Assembly: GCF_012184425.1 (NCBI RefSeq)
Contig: NZ_VTOW01000001.1
Span: forward strand, 558,001-622,000
Length of the DNA: 64,000 nucleotides
Source of the DNA: Candidatus Manganitrophus noduliformans
GTDB taxonomy: Bacteria; Nitrospirota; Nitrospiria; SBBL01; Manganitrophaceae
Reading direction: 5' to 3'
Shown: positions 49,375-57,535 of the stretch, in pieces
Layout of the letters: every line of letters starts with the position of its first letter
Numbering within the stretch: the stretch's first letter is position 1
The notes under the pieces: generated by a model
What the model saw: only the letters and a program-made list of their open reading frames with translations
The model's database searches: none
What the model was told of the DNA's origin: nothing
Program-made: the position numbers and the translations under genes

Positions 49375-51525
49375 CTATTTCGACCGCCGCTTCCGTTGGC
49401 GTGGTTTTTCCTCTTCCATCAAACCGAAATCAATCTGCCAATTCTCCAGATCGACCCGATCGACGCGGACTTGGATCGGGTCACCCAGCCGGAAGGTGCG
49501 CCGATGATGCTCGCCGATCAGCGCGTGCTGCTTCTCGTCGTAGATGTAATAATCGTCATGCAGATTGCTGACGTGAATCAATCCCTCGACAAAATAGCTG
49601 CCCAGTTCGACAAAGAGGCCGTAGGCGGCGACGCCGGAGATGAAGCCGCTGTAGATTGCGCCGACCTTGTCCGACATGAACTTGACCTTCTTCCGTTGAA
49701 TCACCTCCCGCTCCGCCTCCATAGAGGCCCGCTCCCGCTCCGAGGTATGCTTGCCGATTTCAGGGAGGCGACGTCCCCATTCTTCCTGCTCGTCTTGCGA
49801 CATCCGTTGATGGAGGGCCTTTTTTAAAAGACGGTGAACCACCAGATCGGGATAGCGCCGGATCGGCGAGGTGAAGTGGGTATATTCCTCCGAGGCGAGT
49901 CCGAAGTGCCCGTGGTTCTCGGCGGAGTACTTCGCCTGCTTCAGAGAACGAAGGAGAATTTGATTGATGAGGCGCTCCTCCGGGCGCCCTTTCACTACGT
50001 CCAAGACATCGGAGAGCGACTTGGGGCGGATTCTTTCCAGATCGCGAAGGAAGAGGCCGAAAGTCTTGAGCAGTTCATTGAATTCAAAAATCCGGGTCGG
50101 GGTCGGCGGATCATGAATCCGATAGAGAAAGGGGACCTCCAGGGCGGTCATATGTTCGGCGACCGTCTCATTGGCGGCGAGCATGAACTCTTCAATGATC
50201 TGATGCGCGACATTCCGCTCCTCTCGGATGATGTCGATCGTCTCCCCGGTGAGGCTGAGGACGATCGAAGGCTCGGGAAGATCGAAATCGAGGCTCCCCC
50301 GCTCCAGCCGGTTCTTTCGAAGCTGCATTGCGAGCCGCTCCATCAATTCGAATTGAGGAAGCAGCGCGGCATACCGCTCCCGCACCTTCTGGTCGCGGTC
50401 AACCAGGATCTGCCGTACGGCGGTATAGGTCATCCGCTCGTCGCTTCGAATCACGCTGTTATAGAGCTTGTAGCCGACCCGCCGGCCGTCGGCGTCGAAG
50501 GTCATCTCCGCCGTCATCGCCAGCCGGTCTTCTTTCGGATTGAGGCTGCAGATGCCGTTGGAGAGCTTCTCCGGAAACATCGGGATGACGGCGTCGGGGA
50601 AATAGACCGACGTTCCCCGCTCGTACGCCTCCCGGTCGAGCGCCGACCCTTGCGGAACATAATGGGAGACATCGGCAATGTGGACCCGGAGAAGATAACC
50701 CTTTCGGGTCTTCTCAATCGAGATGGCGTCGTCGAAATCGCGTGCCTTCTCTCCATCGATCGTCACGGTCGGAAGACCCCGGAGGTCTTCTCTCCCCCTG
50801 CGCATCTGGGCGGTGACCGACTCTTTGATCTTGTCGGCCTCCTGCATCGCTTCCTGCGGAAAATCGCGCGGGAGGCCGTACGACTCCACGACCATCATCG
50901 TATCGATCCGGGGATCATCCGCCTTCCCCAGCACCTTGACGATTTTCCCCTCCGGGTTTCGGGTTTTGGTCGGGTAGGAGAGAATCTCGGCGAGAACGAT
51001 TTCTCCCGTTTCGGCCGAGAGGCTGTTTTCGGGGGTGACATAGAGATCGCTGGTGATTCGTTTGTCGGCGGGGATGACGAATCCGACCGTTCGTCCTTTT
51101 TCATACCGGCCGACAATCTGTTTGCGGGCCCGCTCCAAGACCCGAATGACCCTTCCTTCCCGCCGCCCGTCGGGCTTGGTTGCTTCGATCCGGGCGACGA
51201 CGCGGTCACCGTGCATCGCCTCTTCCATTTTCTTGGCGGCGATGAAAATGTCGGGTTCTCCCTCCGTTTCGGGGATAACAAACCCGTATCCGTCGCGGTG
51301 CCCTTTTAGCCGGCCGATCACCAGGTTCATCTTCTGCGGCAGGCCGTAGCGGTTGCCGCGGGTCTTGATGATCTCCCCCTCCTGGATCATTTTACGGAGA
51401 AGTTTCTTGATCTCTCTTCGCGCATCCTTGGGAACTTTGAGAGCCCGCATCAGCTCCTTCAGGAGCATGGGGTGGTCGGATTTCTTCTCCAGTTCTCGAA
51501 GAACCGCTTCTTTTTCAATGCGCAT
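49375..51525 (-). CDS. rnr: Ribonuclease R
   Basis: A processive 3'-5' exoribonuclease for structured RNA, 716 residues. An N-terminal winged-helix region (MRIEKEAVLRELEKKSDHPMLLKELM) and two cold-shock domains (LKGHRDGYGFVIPE; GRYEKGRTVGFVIPAD) are followed by the RNB domain with the catalytic Asp cluster in DGEKARDFDDAISIEK. An S1 domain near the end (VGAIYSGFISGVAAYGLFVELGSYFVEGLIHVSNL) and a basic tail (RQRKRRSK) complete it. A perfect -10 TATAAT (51551-51546) with a weak -35 TTCCAA precedes it. Confidence 0.95.
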   Translation of the reverse strand: MRIEKEAVLRELEKKSDHPMLLKELMRALKVPKDARREIKKLLRKMIQEGEIIKTRGNRYGLPQKMNLVIGRLKGHRDGYGFVIPETEGEPDIFIAAKKMEEAMHGDRVVARIEATKPDGRREGRVIRVLERARKQIVGRYEKGRTVGFVIPADKRITSDLYVTPENSLSAETGEIVLAEILSYPTKTRNPEGKIVKVLGKADDPRIDTMMVVESYGLPRDFPQEAMQEADKIKESVTAQMRRGREDLRGLPTVTIDGEKARDFDDAISIEKTRKGYLLRVHIADVSHYVPQGSALDREAYERGTSVYFPDAVIPMFPEKLSNGICSLNPKEDRLAMTAEMTFDADGRRVGYKLYNSVIRSDERMTYTAVRQILVDRDQKVRERYAALLPQFELMERLAMQLRKNRLERGSLDFDLPEPSIVLSLTGETIDIIREERNVAHQIIEEFMLAANETVAEHMTALEVPFLYRIHDPPTPTRIFEFNELLKTFGLFLRDLERIRPKSLSDVLDVVKGRPEERLINQILLRSLKQAKYSAENHGHFGLASEEYTHFTSPIRRYPDLVVHRLLKKALHQRMSQDEQEEWGRRLPEIGKHTSERERASMEAEREVIQRKKVKFMSDKVGAIYSGFISGVAAYGLFVELGSYFVEGLIHVSNLHDDYYIYDEKQHALIGEHHRRTFRLGDPIQVRVDRVDLENWQIDFGLMEEEKPRQRKRRSK

Positions 51526-51665
51526 GGTGATTCACTCCTGGGATGATTATACAGAAGCCCCGTCGAAGTTGGAAGTCCCCCCACGGGGCGATCCGGTTGT
51601 GTTTCGCAGGTCAATGATTGTGATATTTCTCACTCATCGAGCTTGCCCTAGAGGGGCTCCATTTT

Positions 51666-51694
51666 CTTGACAGGTCAAGGGGATGTGGTATCTT
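51666..51694 (+). promoter_or_regulatory. Promoter of the REC-GGDEF gene, overlapped by a palindrome
   Basis: TTGACA (51667-51672), 16 bp, TATCTT (51689-51694), the same elements as the riboswitch promoter at 17978-18005. The -35 lies inside the palindrome CTTGAC-AG-GTCAAG (51666-51679), a likely operator. The predicted start near 51702 leaves a leader of about 140 nt. Confidence 0.75.
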
Positions 51695-51705
51695 TGGCTC
51701 AGATT

Positions 51706-51800
51706 GACGCTTCCGTCAAGCCTTGGGAGAGCGTCGGCCCGAGAGAAAAGACACCGCCGCTTCGTATGCCTCCCCCAAAATAACTGCGGGGAAGGCATAC
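51706..51800 (+). repeat. Structured leader of the REC-GGDEF mRNA
   Basis: Two hairpins lie in the leader: TTGACG-CTTC-CGTCAA (51704-51719) and a 13-bp stem with one mismatch, GTATGCCTCCCCC (51764-51776) against GGGGAAGGCATAC (51788-51800). Neither is followed by a T-run. I could not match the leader to a known riboswitch class. Confidence 0.55.
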
Positions 51801-51840
51801 ATACGTGTTCAGATTCAGTTCCCGTCGCGAGGAGCAAGGA

Positions 51841-52797
51841 ATGGCCAAGATCCTGGTCGTTGACGATAGCGCGTTTGAGGCCAAGCACTCCAAGGTTCTG
51901 CTCGAAAGAGAGGGCCATGAGGTCCTGATCGCCGAAAACGGGATGCAGGGCATGAAGTTGATCAAACTTGAGCGGCCCGATTTGATTCTCCTCGATTTGG
52001 TGCTTCCCGATATCTCCGGTCGAGAGGTCTGCCGGTGGGCAAAGTTGAATGTCGAGTCGCAATCGATCCCGATTATTATCTTGACTGCCCGGACCGAAGT
52101 CAAGGAGCGTGTGGCCGGACTGGAAGACGGGGCGAACGATTATGTCACCAAACCGTGCGATGATTCGGAGCTGAAGGCGCGGATCGACGCCGTTCTCCGC
52201 GAGAAGACCCTCCGTGATCAGCTTGAGAAGAAGAACACGGAGTATGAGGAGCTGATGCGGAAATTCGAGCGGATGGCGATTACCGATCCGGTGACCGGTC
52301 TTTTCAACCGAAGGCGGTTCGAGGAGATGCTGGCCCAGGAGTTCGAGCGCTACCGCCGCTATGGGACTCCATTTACCTGCCTCATGATCGATGTCGATCA
52401 TTTCAAAAGAATCAATGACACTTACGGCCATGACGTCGGCGATCTGGTTTTAAAGGAGACGGCACAGACGATCCAGGCGCAGATCCGGGGGGTTGATACG
52501 GTTTCCCGGTATGGAGGGGATGAATTCGCGGTGCTTCTCTCCCAGCAGAAAGGAGAGGAGGCGGTGAAGGCGGCGGGGCGGATCCTCAGACATGTCAGGC
52601 AGCTTCGCTTCAAAGAGATGAAAAAGGGGGAAAAAATTACGTTGAGCATCGGAATCGCGGCGCTGCCAGACCCCGACTTGAAGGAGATGGATCAGATTAT
52701 GCCATGCGCCGATTATGCCCTCTACAAAGCCAAAAAAAACGGAAGAGACTGTGCGGAATCGGCCACGGTCCATGAATCCAATCAAGATCCCCAGTAA
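51841..52797 (+). CDS. Response regulator with diguanylate cyclase output (REC-GGDEF)
   Basis: A 318-residue PleD-like regulator that should make c-di-GMP when phosphorylated. REC at 1-120: LVVDDSAFE (acidic pair), LLDLVLP (phospho-Asp), TAR and TKPCD (Lys). A short coiled linker (EKKNTEYEELMRKFERMA) leads to GGDEF at about 150-310: DPVTGLFNRRRFEE, MIDVDHFKRINDTYGHDVGD, an intact RYGGDEF and the inhibitory RxxD (RGVD) exactly five residues before it, so product inhibition is expected. ATG 51841 is chosen because REC starts there and GAGGAGCAAGG precedes it. No partner kinase is adjacent. Confidence 0.95.
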   Translation: MAKILVVDDSAFEAKHSKVLLEREGHEVLIAENGMQGMKLIKLERPDLILLDLVLPDISGREVCRWAKLNVESQSIPIIILTARTEVKERVAGLEDGANDYVTKPCDDSELKARIDAVLREKTLRDQLEKKNTEYEELMRKFERMAITDPVTGLFNRRRFEEMLAQEFERYRRYGTPFTCLMIDVDHFKRINDTYGHDVGDLVLKETAQTIQAQIRGVDTVSRYGGDEFAVLLSQQKGEEAVKAAGRILRHVRQLRFKEMKKGEKITLSIGIAALPDPDLKEMDQIMPCADYALYKAKKNGRDCAESATVHESNQDPQ

Positions 52798-52884
52798 GCT
52801 TCTTTCCGCTCCCTGATCGAATCGGGGGCTTCAATTCAACCCGATAAGTTGATACAATAAATATCGTTCACACGGAGGACCGTT

Positions 52885-53334
52885 ATGAGACGCGTCGACT
52901 ATATGCTGGGGGGAGAGGATTTCAAGAAGATGTCGGCTGCCCACTTCATGCAGACCGATGTTTATTATTACCCGAAGAATGCAACCGGAGACAAGCTCGC
53001 GACCGCAATCACGATGGGTGGATTCGGCAGTGTGCCGATTGTCGATAAAGGAAAGAGATTGGTCGGGATTATCAGCGAATTTGATCTGCTCAAGGCGATC
53101 ACAAGCGGAAAAGAGCTGGAAAAGGTGACGGCGGAAGAGATTATGACGGTGAGCCCAATCTGTGTGACCGAAGAGACCCTATCGGAAGAGATCATTCAAT
53201 TGCTTCAAGAGAAACATCTGATCCGGGTGCCGGTCGTCGATAAGAACGGCACCCTGGTGGGGGTGGTTGCAAGGAGGGATATCTTACAGGGCTATCTGAA
53301 ATCGAAGGAGAGCCCGCCCCCCTGGTGGTTTTGA
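52885..53334 (+). CDS. CBS-domain-pair protein
   Basis: A 149-residue protein consisting of two CBS motifs (FMQTDVYYYPKNATGDKLATAITMGGFGSVPIVDKGKRLVGIISEFDLL; IMTVSPICVTEETLSEEIIQLLQEKHLIRVPVVDKNGTLVGVVARRDIL), which together bind an adenosine nucleotide. It is a stand-alone Bateman module and its partner is unknown. A promoter TTCAAT-17-TACAAT lies about 30-60 bp upstream and CGGAGGACC is the ribosome site. It ends two bases before the converging gpmI stop. Confidence 0.87.
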   Translation: MRRVDYMLGGEDFKKMSAAHFMQTDVYYYPKNATGDKLATAITMGGFGSVPIVDKGKRLVGIISEFDLLKAITSGKELEKVTAEEIMTVSPICVTEETLSEEIIQLLQEKHLIRVPVVDKNGTLVGVVARRDILQGYLKSKESPPPWWF

Positions 53335-53336
53335 CT

Positions 53337-54920
53337 TCACCTGAGGTCCATTCGCTTCCCCGCTTCGCTCCTCACGATCAATGAGTCGTGGTCCATCTGC
53401 GGCGGCTTCGGGATCTGCATCAGATCGAGAATGGTCGGCGCGATATCGGCGTGGATGCCGGGCCGAAGCCGGACCTTTTCCGGAGAGACCAGAATAAAGG
53501 GGACCGGCAGCGTCGTATGGGCGGTATGCGGCTCCCCCGTTTGGTAATCGATCATCTGCTCCAAGTTGCCGTGATCGGCGGTGATCAGAACCGCTCCCCC
53601 TGCCGCAAGGGTTTTGTCGACGATCCGTTCAAGGCATCGATCGATCACCTCGACCGCCTGCATCGCCGCTTTCAACACGCCGGAATGCCCCACCATATCG
53701 GGATTGGCGAAGTTCAACACAACCAGGTCGAACCGGCCGCGCTCGATCTGGCGGACTACCTCGTCGGTCACTTCATACGCGCTCATCTGCGGTTTCTGAT
53801 CATAGGTCGCCACCTCTTTGGGAGAGGGGATTAAGATCCGCTCTTCTCCTTCGAACGGGACCTCTCGGCCGCCGTTGAAGAAATAGGTGACGTGCGCATA
53901 TTTTTCGGTCTCGGCGATCCGAAGCTGGTGGAGCCCCCGCCGGCTGATCACCTCCGCCAGGATCTGGTCGAGCGAAACCGGCTCGAACGCCGCCGGTAGG
54001 GGGAGGGTTTCATCATAGCGGGTCATCGTGACGAATGCGGCGAGCTGCGTGAAAACCTCCCGCGGGAAACCGGTGAAATCTCTCTGCGTCATGGCGCGGG
54101 TCAGCTGCCGGGCGCGGTCGGCCCTGAAATTAAAGAAGAGGACGCTGTCCCCGTCTAGGACTTTTCCGACCGGCTTTCCCTCCTCAACGATGACAACCGG
54201 CTTCACGAATTCGTCGGTGATCTGCGCCGCGTAGCTCTTCTCTACAGCCACTCTTGCAGAGATCTCCTCGATTCCTTTCCCTTCGACGATCGCTCGATAG
54301 GCCTTCTCGGTTCGATCCCAGCGCTTATCTCGATCCATCGCATAATAGCGCCCGATCACTGTCGCGATCTTCCAGTCGGCGCCGGAGGGGCGCTTTTCCT
54401 CAAGGACCTGCTCGAGCTGATCGATATAACGAAGCGCACTCTGCGGGGGGGTGTCCCGCCCATCCAGGAAGGGATGAATCCGAACCGATCGGAGCTGTTT
54501 CTTCCGCGCCATTTCCAAAAGGGCAATCAGATGGTCGATGTGGCTGTGAACGCCGCCGTCCGAGAGAAGCCCCATCAGATGAAGGGTGTTGTTCCGCTCC
54601 TTGGCCGCATCGAGCCCCGCATTCAGGGCCGGGTTGTTGAAGAAGGTTCCCTCGGTGATCGCCTTATTGATCCGGGTAAAATCTTGATAGACGATCCGGC
54701 CCGCGCCGATGTTCAGATGCCCCACCTCCGAATTCCCCATCTGTTGATCGGGGAGCCCCACCGCCTCGCCGGAGGCCTCGATATAGGTGTTCGGATAATG
54801 CTCCAGGAGTGACCGGTAAAAAGGGGGATCGACCAGCGCGATGGCGTTTGCATCGGTCCGGGGATTGATTCCCCAGCCGTCCAGGATGATCAGGACGACA
54901 GGTTTCGGTCTCTGCGGCAT
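53337..54920 (-). CDS. gpmI: 2,3-bisphosphoglycerate-independent phosphoglycerate mutase
   Basis: Interconverts 3- and 2-phosphoglycerate, two Mn-dependent, 527 residues. Alkaline-phosphatase-superfamily ligands are visible: LIILDGWGIN, the phosphoserine in QQMGNSEVGHLNIGAGR, HIDHL, RYYAMDRDKRWDR, FNFRADRARQL, NPDMVGHSGVL and ITADHGNLEQM. The start ATG follows the stop TAA of the LapA/LapB gene with no gap (TAAATG), so it is translated from the same message. It is the last gene of the rplU-to-gpmI run. Confidence 0.95.
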   Translation of the reverse strand: MPQRPKPVVLIILDGWGINPRTDANAIALVDPPFYRSLLEHYPNTYIEASGEAVGLPDQQMGNSEVGHLNIGAGRIVYQDFTRINKAITEGTFFNNPALNAGLDAAKERNNTLHLMGLLSDGGVHSHIDHLIALLEMARKKQLRSVRIHPFLDGRDTPPQSALRYIDQLEQVLEEKRPSGADWKIATVIGRYYAMDRDKRWDRTEKAYRAIVEGKGIEEISARVAVEKSYAAQITDEFVKPVVIVEEGKPVGKVLDGDSVLFFNFRADRARQLTRAMTQRDFTGFPREVFTQLAAFVTMTRYDETLPLPAAFEPVSLDQILAEVISRRGLHQLRIAETEKYAHVTYFFNGGREVPFEGEERILIPSPKEVATYDQKPQMSAYEVTDEVVRQIERGRFDLVVLNFANPDMVGHSGVLKAAMQAVEVIDRCLERIVDKTLAAGGAVLITADHGNLEQMIDYQTGEPHTAHTTLPVPFILVSPEKVRLRPGIHADIAPTILDLMQIPKPPQMDHDSLIVRSEAGKRMDLR

Positions 54921-56288
54921 TTAGATGATCTCCCGAGGGTGCGGGGTGGAATAGGGGGTTTCGGCGAGGGCTTTCTTATGGGCTTTGTCGACCAGGATCG
55001 GATTGGCCTGATAGGTATTCCACCGGCCGCACCGGCCGCATCGCCCCGACCATTCGATGGTGTGATAGTCGCATTGGGCACAGTAGTAGGGGACCAAGAC
55101 CCGTTTCTTCAGCTTGAGACCTTTTTTGAACGCTTCCACGGCCGACTCGGGCTCTCCCCGCCGCATATAAATGTTTCCGAGGATCTTGTGTAGATCGGGG
55201 AAATATTCGACATGGGCGTCGATCTCCGCCAAGGTCTCGAAGGCGTCATCGATCATTTCAAGACGATAATAGAGCTTTCCGAGAAAAAATTTAAGAACGG
55301 TGTTGTGGCGGTCTTTATCGATCGCCTTCCGGTAGACCTGCAGGATTTTCTCCGGCTCCCCCATTTCGAGGTAGAGATCTTCCAGGCGATGGAGCAGGAT
55401 GAGGTGGTTCGTCATTTCATAGGCTTTTTCCAGCAGGGCCGCCGCGAGTTCGGTCTTTCCTTCTTTCAAATGGACTTCGCCGATGCCGATGTAGGCCGGC
55501 AAGAATCCCTTTTCAAGTTTGATGGCCCCTTTGAAGTAGCGCCGGGCGATTTCTTTCTGGTCGCGTTGGAGGAAGAGCCGTCCGATCTCGTATTTGATCC
55601 CGAGGAAAATAACCCGCTCTTTTTGGTTTGCCTCGGAGGAGAGCGGCAGCTTGAGGATCTTCTCTTGGATCGGATGGGCCTCTTCCCAATGCTGAAGCCG
55701 AATGTAGAGGTCCCGAAGACGGGTGAGCGCCGCGACATTGGTTTCATCGAGGTGTAGAATTTCCTTCAAATGCTGAATCGCCTCCTCGAATCGCTGGGCT
55801 TCTTCGAGATCGCGCGAGAGGGCGAGGAGGACCTCGATGTTTTGCTCGTCGAGACTCCGCGCCTTCCGATGGAGCCGGATCGCCTCGTTGAAATTCTTCT
55901 CGATCCGCTGAATCTTTCCGAGCCGCAGGAGGGTGCTGACATGATTCGGGTTCAGCGCCAGCACCTTCTGGAAAAGGAGGGTGGCGTCGCGATACCGCTT
56001 TCCGAGAAAGGCGTTAACCGCCTCGGTATAATAGGTCTCGACCTGCGCTTCTTTCTTTTGCAGCCGGGTGTATTTCCAGTTGAGAAAAAGGTTTCTGGTT
56101 TCGCGGATGCCGGCGGAGAGGATGACCAGGAGGCCGCCGAAGGCGGTGGAGAAGAGAATCAGCGCGGTGACCGGCATTTCATAGGAGGTCTCGCGCGTGA
56201 TGAAAAGGGTGACCTTTTCCGGATTCAGCTGGGCGAGATAACCGACAATTCCGATGAAGGCGAAGAAAATAAGGATTAAGAGAGGCAT
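54921..56288 (-). CDS. Fused LapA-LapB-like envelope assembly protein (TPR, rubredoxin-type zinc site)
   Basis: A 455-residue protein. Residues 1-85 have two membrane segments and the LapA (DUF1049-like) pattern (LILIFFAFIGIVGYLAQLNPEKVTLF; PVTALILFSTAFGGLLVIL). Residues about 85-400 are TPR repeats of the LapB/YciM type (AFLGKRYRDATLLFQKVLALNPNHVSTLLRLGKI). The C-terminus has two Cys pairs, CAQC and CGRC, in YYCAQCDYHTIEWSGRCGRCGRWNTY, the LapB rubredoxin-like site. In E. coli, lapA and lapB are separate genes; LapB guides FtsH-mediated LpxC turnover and thus LPS synthesis. Here both are in one frame. It lies between rsfS and gpmI with gaps of 0-3 bp. Confidence 0.85.
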   Translation of the reverse strand: MPLLILIFFAFIGIVGYLAQLNPEKVTLFITRETSYEMPVTALILFSTAFGGLLVILSAGIRETRNLFLNWKYTRLQKKEAQVETYYTEAVNAFLGKRYRDATLLFQKVLALNPNHVSTLLRLGKIQRIEKNFNEAIRLHRKARSLDEQNIEVLLALSRDLEEAQRFEEAIQHLKEILHLDETNVAALTRLRDLYIRLQHWEEAHPIQEKILKLPLSSEANQKERVIFLGIKYEIGRLFLQRDQKEIARRYFKGAIKLEKGFLPAYIGIGEVHLKEGKTELAAALLEKAYEMTNHLILLHRLEDLYLEMGEPEKILQVYRKAIDKDRHNTVLKFFLGKLYYRLEMIDDAFETLAEIDAHVEYFPDLHKILGNIYMRRGEPESAVEAFKKGLKLKKRVLVPYYCAQCDYHTIEWSGRCGRCGRWNTYQANPILVDKAHKKALAETPYSTPHPREII

Positions 56289-56291
56289 GGA

Positions 56292-56729
56292 CTATCTGAC
56301 CCTCCCTCGCTCTTTCTTTTTACTCGGAGGCTCTTCCATCTCTGAAGAAGGGAAAGGGAGTTGCGGGGCGTCTCCCCAGAGTCGGTCGAGATTGTAAAAC
56401 TCCCTTGCTTCTTTTTTAAAGATATGAAGGATCACGTCGTTGTAATCGACGAGGACCCAAAGGCTCGCCCCACGGCCTTCGACCCCAAGGGGCTTCGATC
56501 CCTTTTTTGCAAGGGAGTCGTGAACCGCATCGACGATGGCCCGAATCTGAGGCTCCGATTCCGCAGAGCAGATGACAAAAAAGTCGGCGAGGGAGGTCAA
56601 GTCGCCGACTTGGTAAACGGTAATTTCCTCAGCGTGCTTCGACTGGGCGGCCGTCGCAATGAGAAGGGCCTTTGCCTTGGCATCCCAGGCCGGTTTCTTT
56701 ACGCGGGCTTTCTTTGAATCCTTAGGAAT
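56292..56729 (-). CDS. rsfS: Ribosome silencing factor RsfS, apparent AUU start
   Basis: Binds ribosomal protein L14 and blocks subunit joining when nutrients are short. Conserved core: TSLADFFVICSAESEPQIRAIVDAV, PLGVEGRGASLWVLVDYNDVILHIF and REFYNLDRLWGDA. The family's N-terminal helix is also present upstream in frame (WDAKAKALLIATAAQSKHAEEI, then TVYQVGDL), but between it and the nadD stop there is no ATG, GTG, CTG or TTG. The first usable codon is ATT 56729, two bases after the nadD stop (56732-56734), with AGAGGA 5 bp before it. A start at TTG 56600 would remove the helix. A C-terminal Lys/Glu-rich tail is present. The AUU start is inference from spacing and conservation. Confidence 0.85.
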   Translation of the reverse strand: MPKDSKKARVKKPAWDAKAKALLIATAAQSKHAEEITVYQVGDLTSLADFFVICSAESEPQIRAIVDAVHDSLAKKGSKPLGVEGRGASLWVLVDYNDVILHIFKKEAREFYNLDRLWGDAPQLPFPSSEMEEPPSKKKERGRVR

Positions 56730-56731
56730 CG

Positions 56732-57445
56732 TTATCCTCTTTCCTGATCTGATCGGTCCCGAAATGTCTCTGATGAAGCCCCATAGAGTTTGTTTTTTAT
56801 TATATATGAGGCTACCGGTTCAGGCAAGAGATTTTTCGTCCCTCGGCCGGCCGCGAGCCTCTTTCTGATTTCGCTTGCCGAGATCGGGCTGGGGGAAATG
56901 GAGAGAAAGTGTATCGATGTCTCTGATGTTAAAGGAACAGTTACGATCCCCTCCTTCCGGCGGTCGAGTTCCAGGAGCGGGCTCGAATTACTCCTTTTGA
57001 GCTTTTGAAGCGGGCCGAGATCGGGCAATTGCGAAAATGGGTGGCCGGGACGGGTGACGACAATAAAGTCAGAGAGTGTGAAGAGGCGCTCGGGCTCCCT
57101 CCAGGTCGGGAGATCAACGAAGGCGTCCGTGCCGATGATGAAGAAAAGCCGGTCATGGGGGTGGAGACGTTTCAGCTCCGAGAGGGTTTCTACGGAATAC
57201 GACTTGCCCGGTCGTTTTACCTCGATTTCGCAGAGCTCGAATTCGGGATGGCCTAATAGGGCCAACCGGGTCATTTCAAGGCGATGTTTTGCCGGAGGGA
57301 TTCCTTCTTCCTCTTTGTGGGGTGGCGTTCCGGAAGGGATAAAAAGAATCCGATCAAGATGAAGTTTTTCACGGACGGCCCCGGCGATGTAGAGATGGCC
57401 GTTGTGGATCGGGTTGAAGGTGCCGCCTAGAAGGCCGATGCGCAT
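56732..57445 (-). CDS. nadD: Nicotinate-nucleotide adenylyltransferase
   Basis: Converts nicotinate mononucleotide and ATP to deamido-NAD, 237 residues. It begins MRIGLLGGTFNPIHNGHLYIA (the GGTFNPxHxGH nucleotide-binding motif) and contains FIPSGTPPHKE, FIIGTDAFVDLPTWREPERLF and SISPSPISASEIRKRLA, the ISSTxIR-type motif. The C-terminus (LYGASSETFRDRSDQERG) extends slightly beyond usual homologues and overlaps the region needed for the rsfS ribosome site. The gap to proA holds a repeat (57459-57534). Confidence 0.95.
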   Translation of the reverse strand: MRIGLLGGTFNPIHNGHLYIAGAVREKLHLDRILFIPSGTPPHKEEEGIPPAKHRLEMTRLALLGHPEFELCEIEVKRPGKSYSVETLSELKRLHPHDRLFFIIGTDAFVDLPTWREPERLFTLSDFIVVTRPGHPFSQLPDLGPLQKLKRSNSSPLLELDRRKEGIVTVPLTSETSIHFLSISPSPISASEIRKRLAAGRGTKNLLPEPVASYIIKNKLYGASSETFRDRSDQERG

Positions 57446-57458
57446 AGTTCATAAGAGG

Positions 57459-57534
57459 ACGTGAATCGTTCAACGTGAATCGTTATTCGTGCAATCCGTT
57501 TTTGCGTTTAACATTGAACGAATAGCGAATCACG
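57459..57534. repeat. Direct and inverted repeat in the proA-nadD gap
   Basis: ACGTGAATCGTT occurs twice (57459-57470 and 57473-57484). The second copy continues into CGTGAATCGTTATTCGT (57474-57490), which is mirrored by ACGAATAGCGAATCACG (57518-57534) with two mismatches. The structure nearly fills the 90-bp gap and interrupts an otherwise tightly packed operon. Confidence 0.8.
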
Positions 57535-57535
57535 A

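Noticed and set aside
49834-51309. 491-codon open frame antisense to rnr, and similar long frames antisense to urtA and urtCD
   Set aside because: Long antisense frames are expected when third positions are GC-rich; no domain, start site or spacing supports them.
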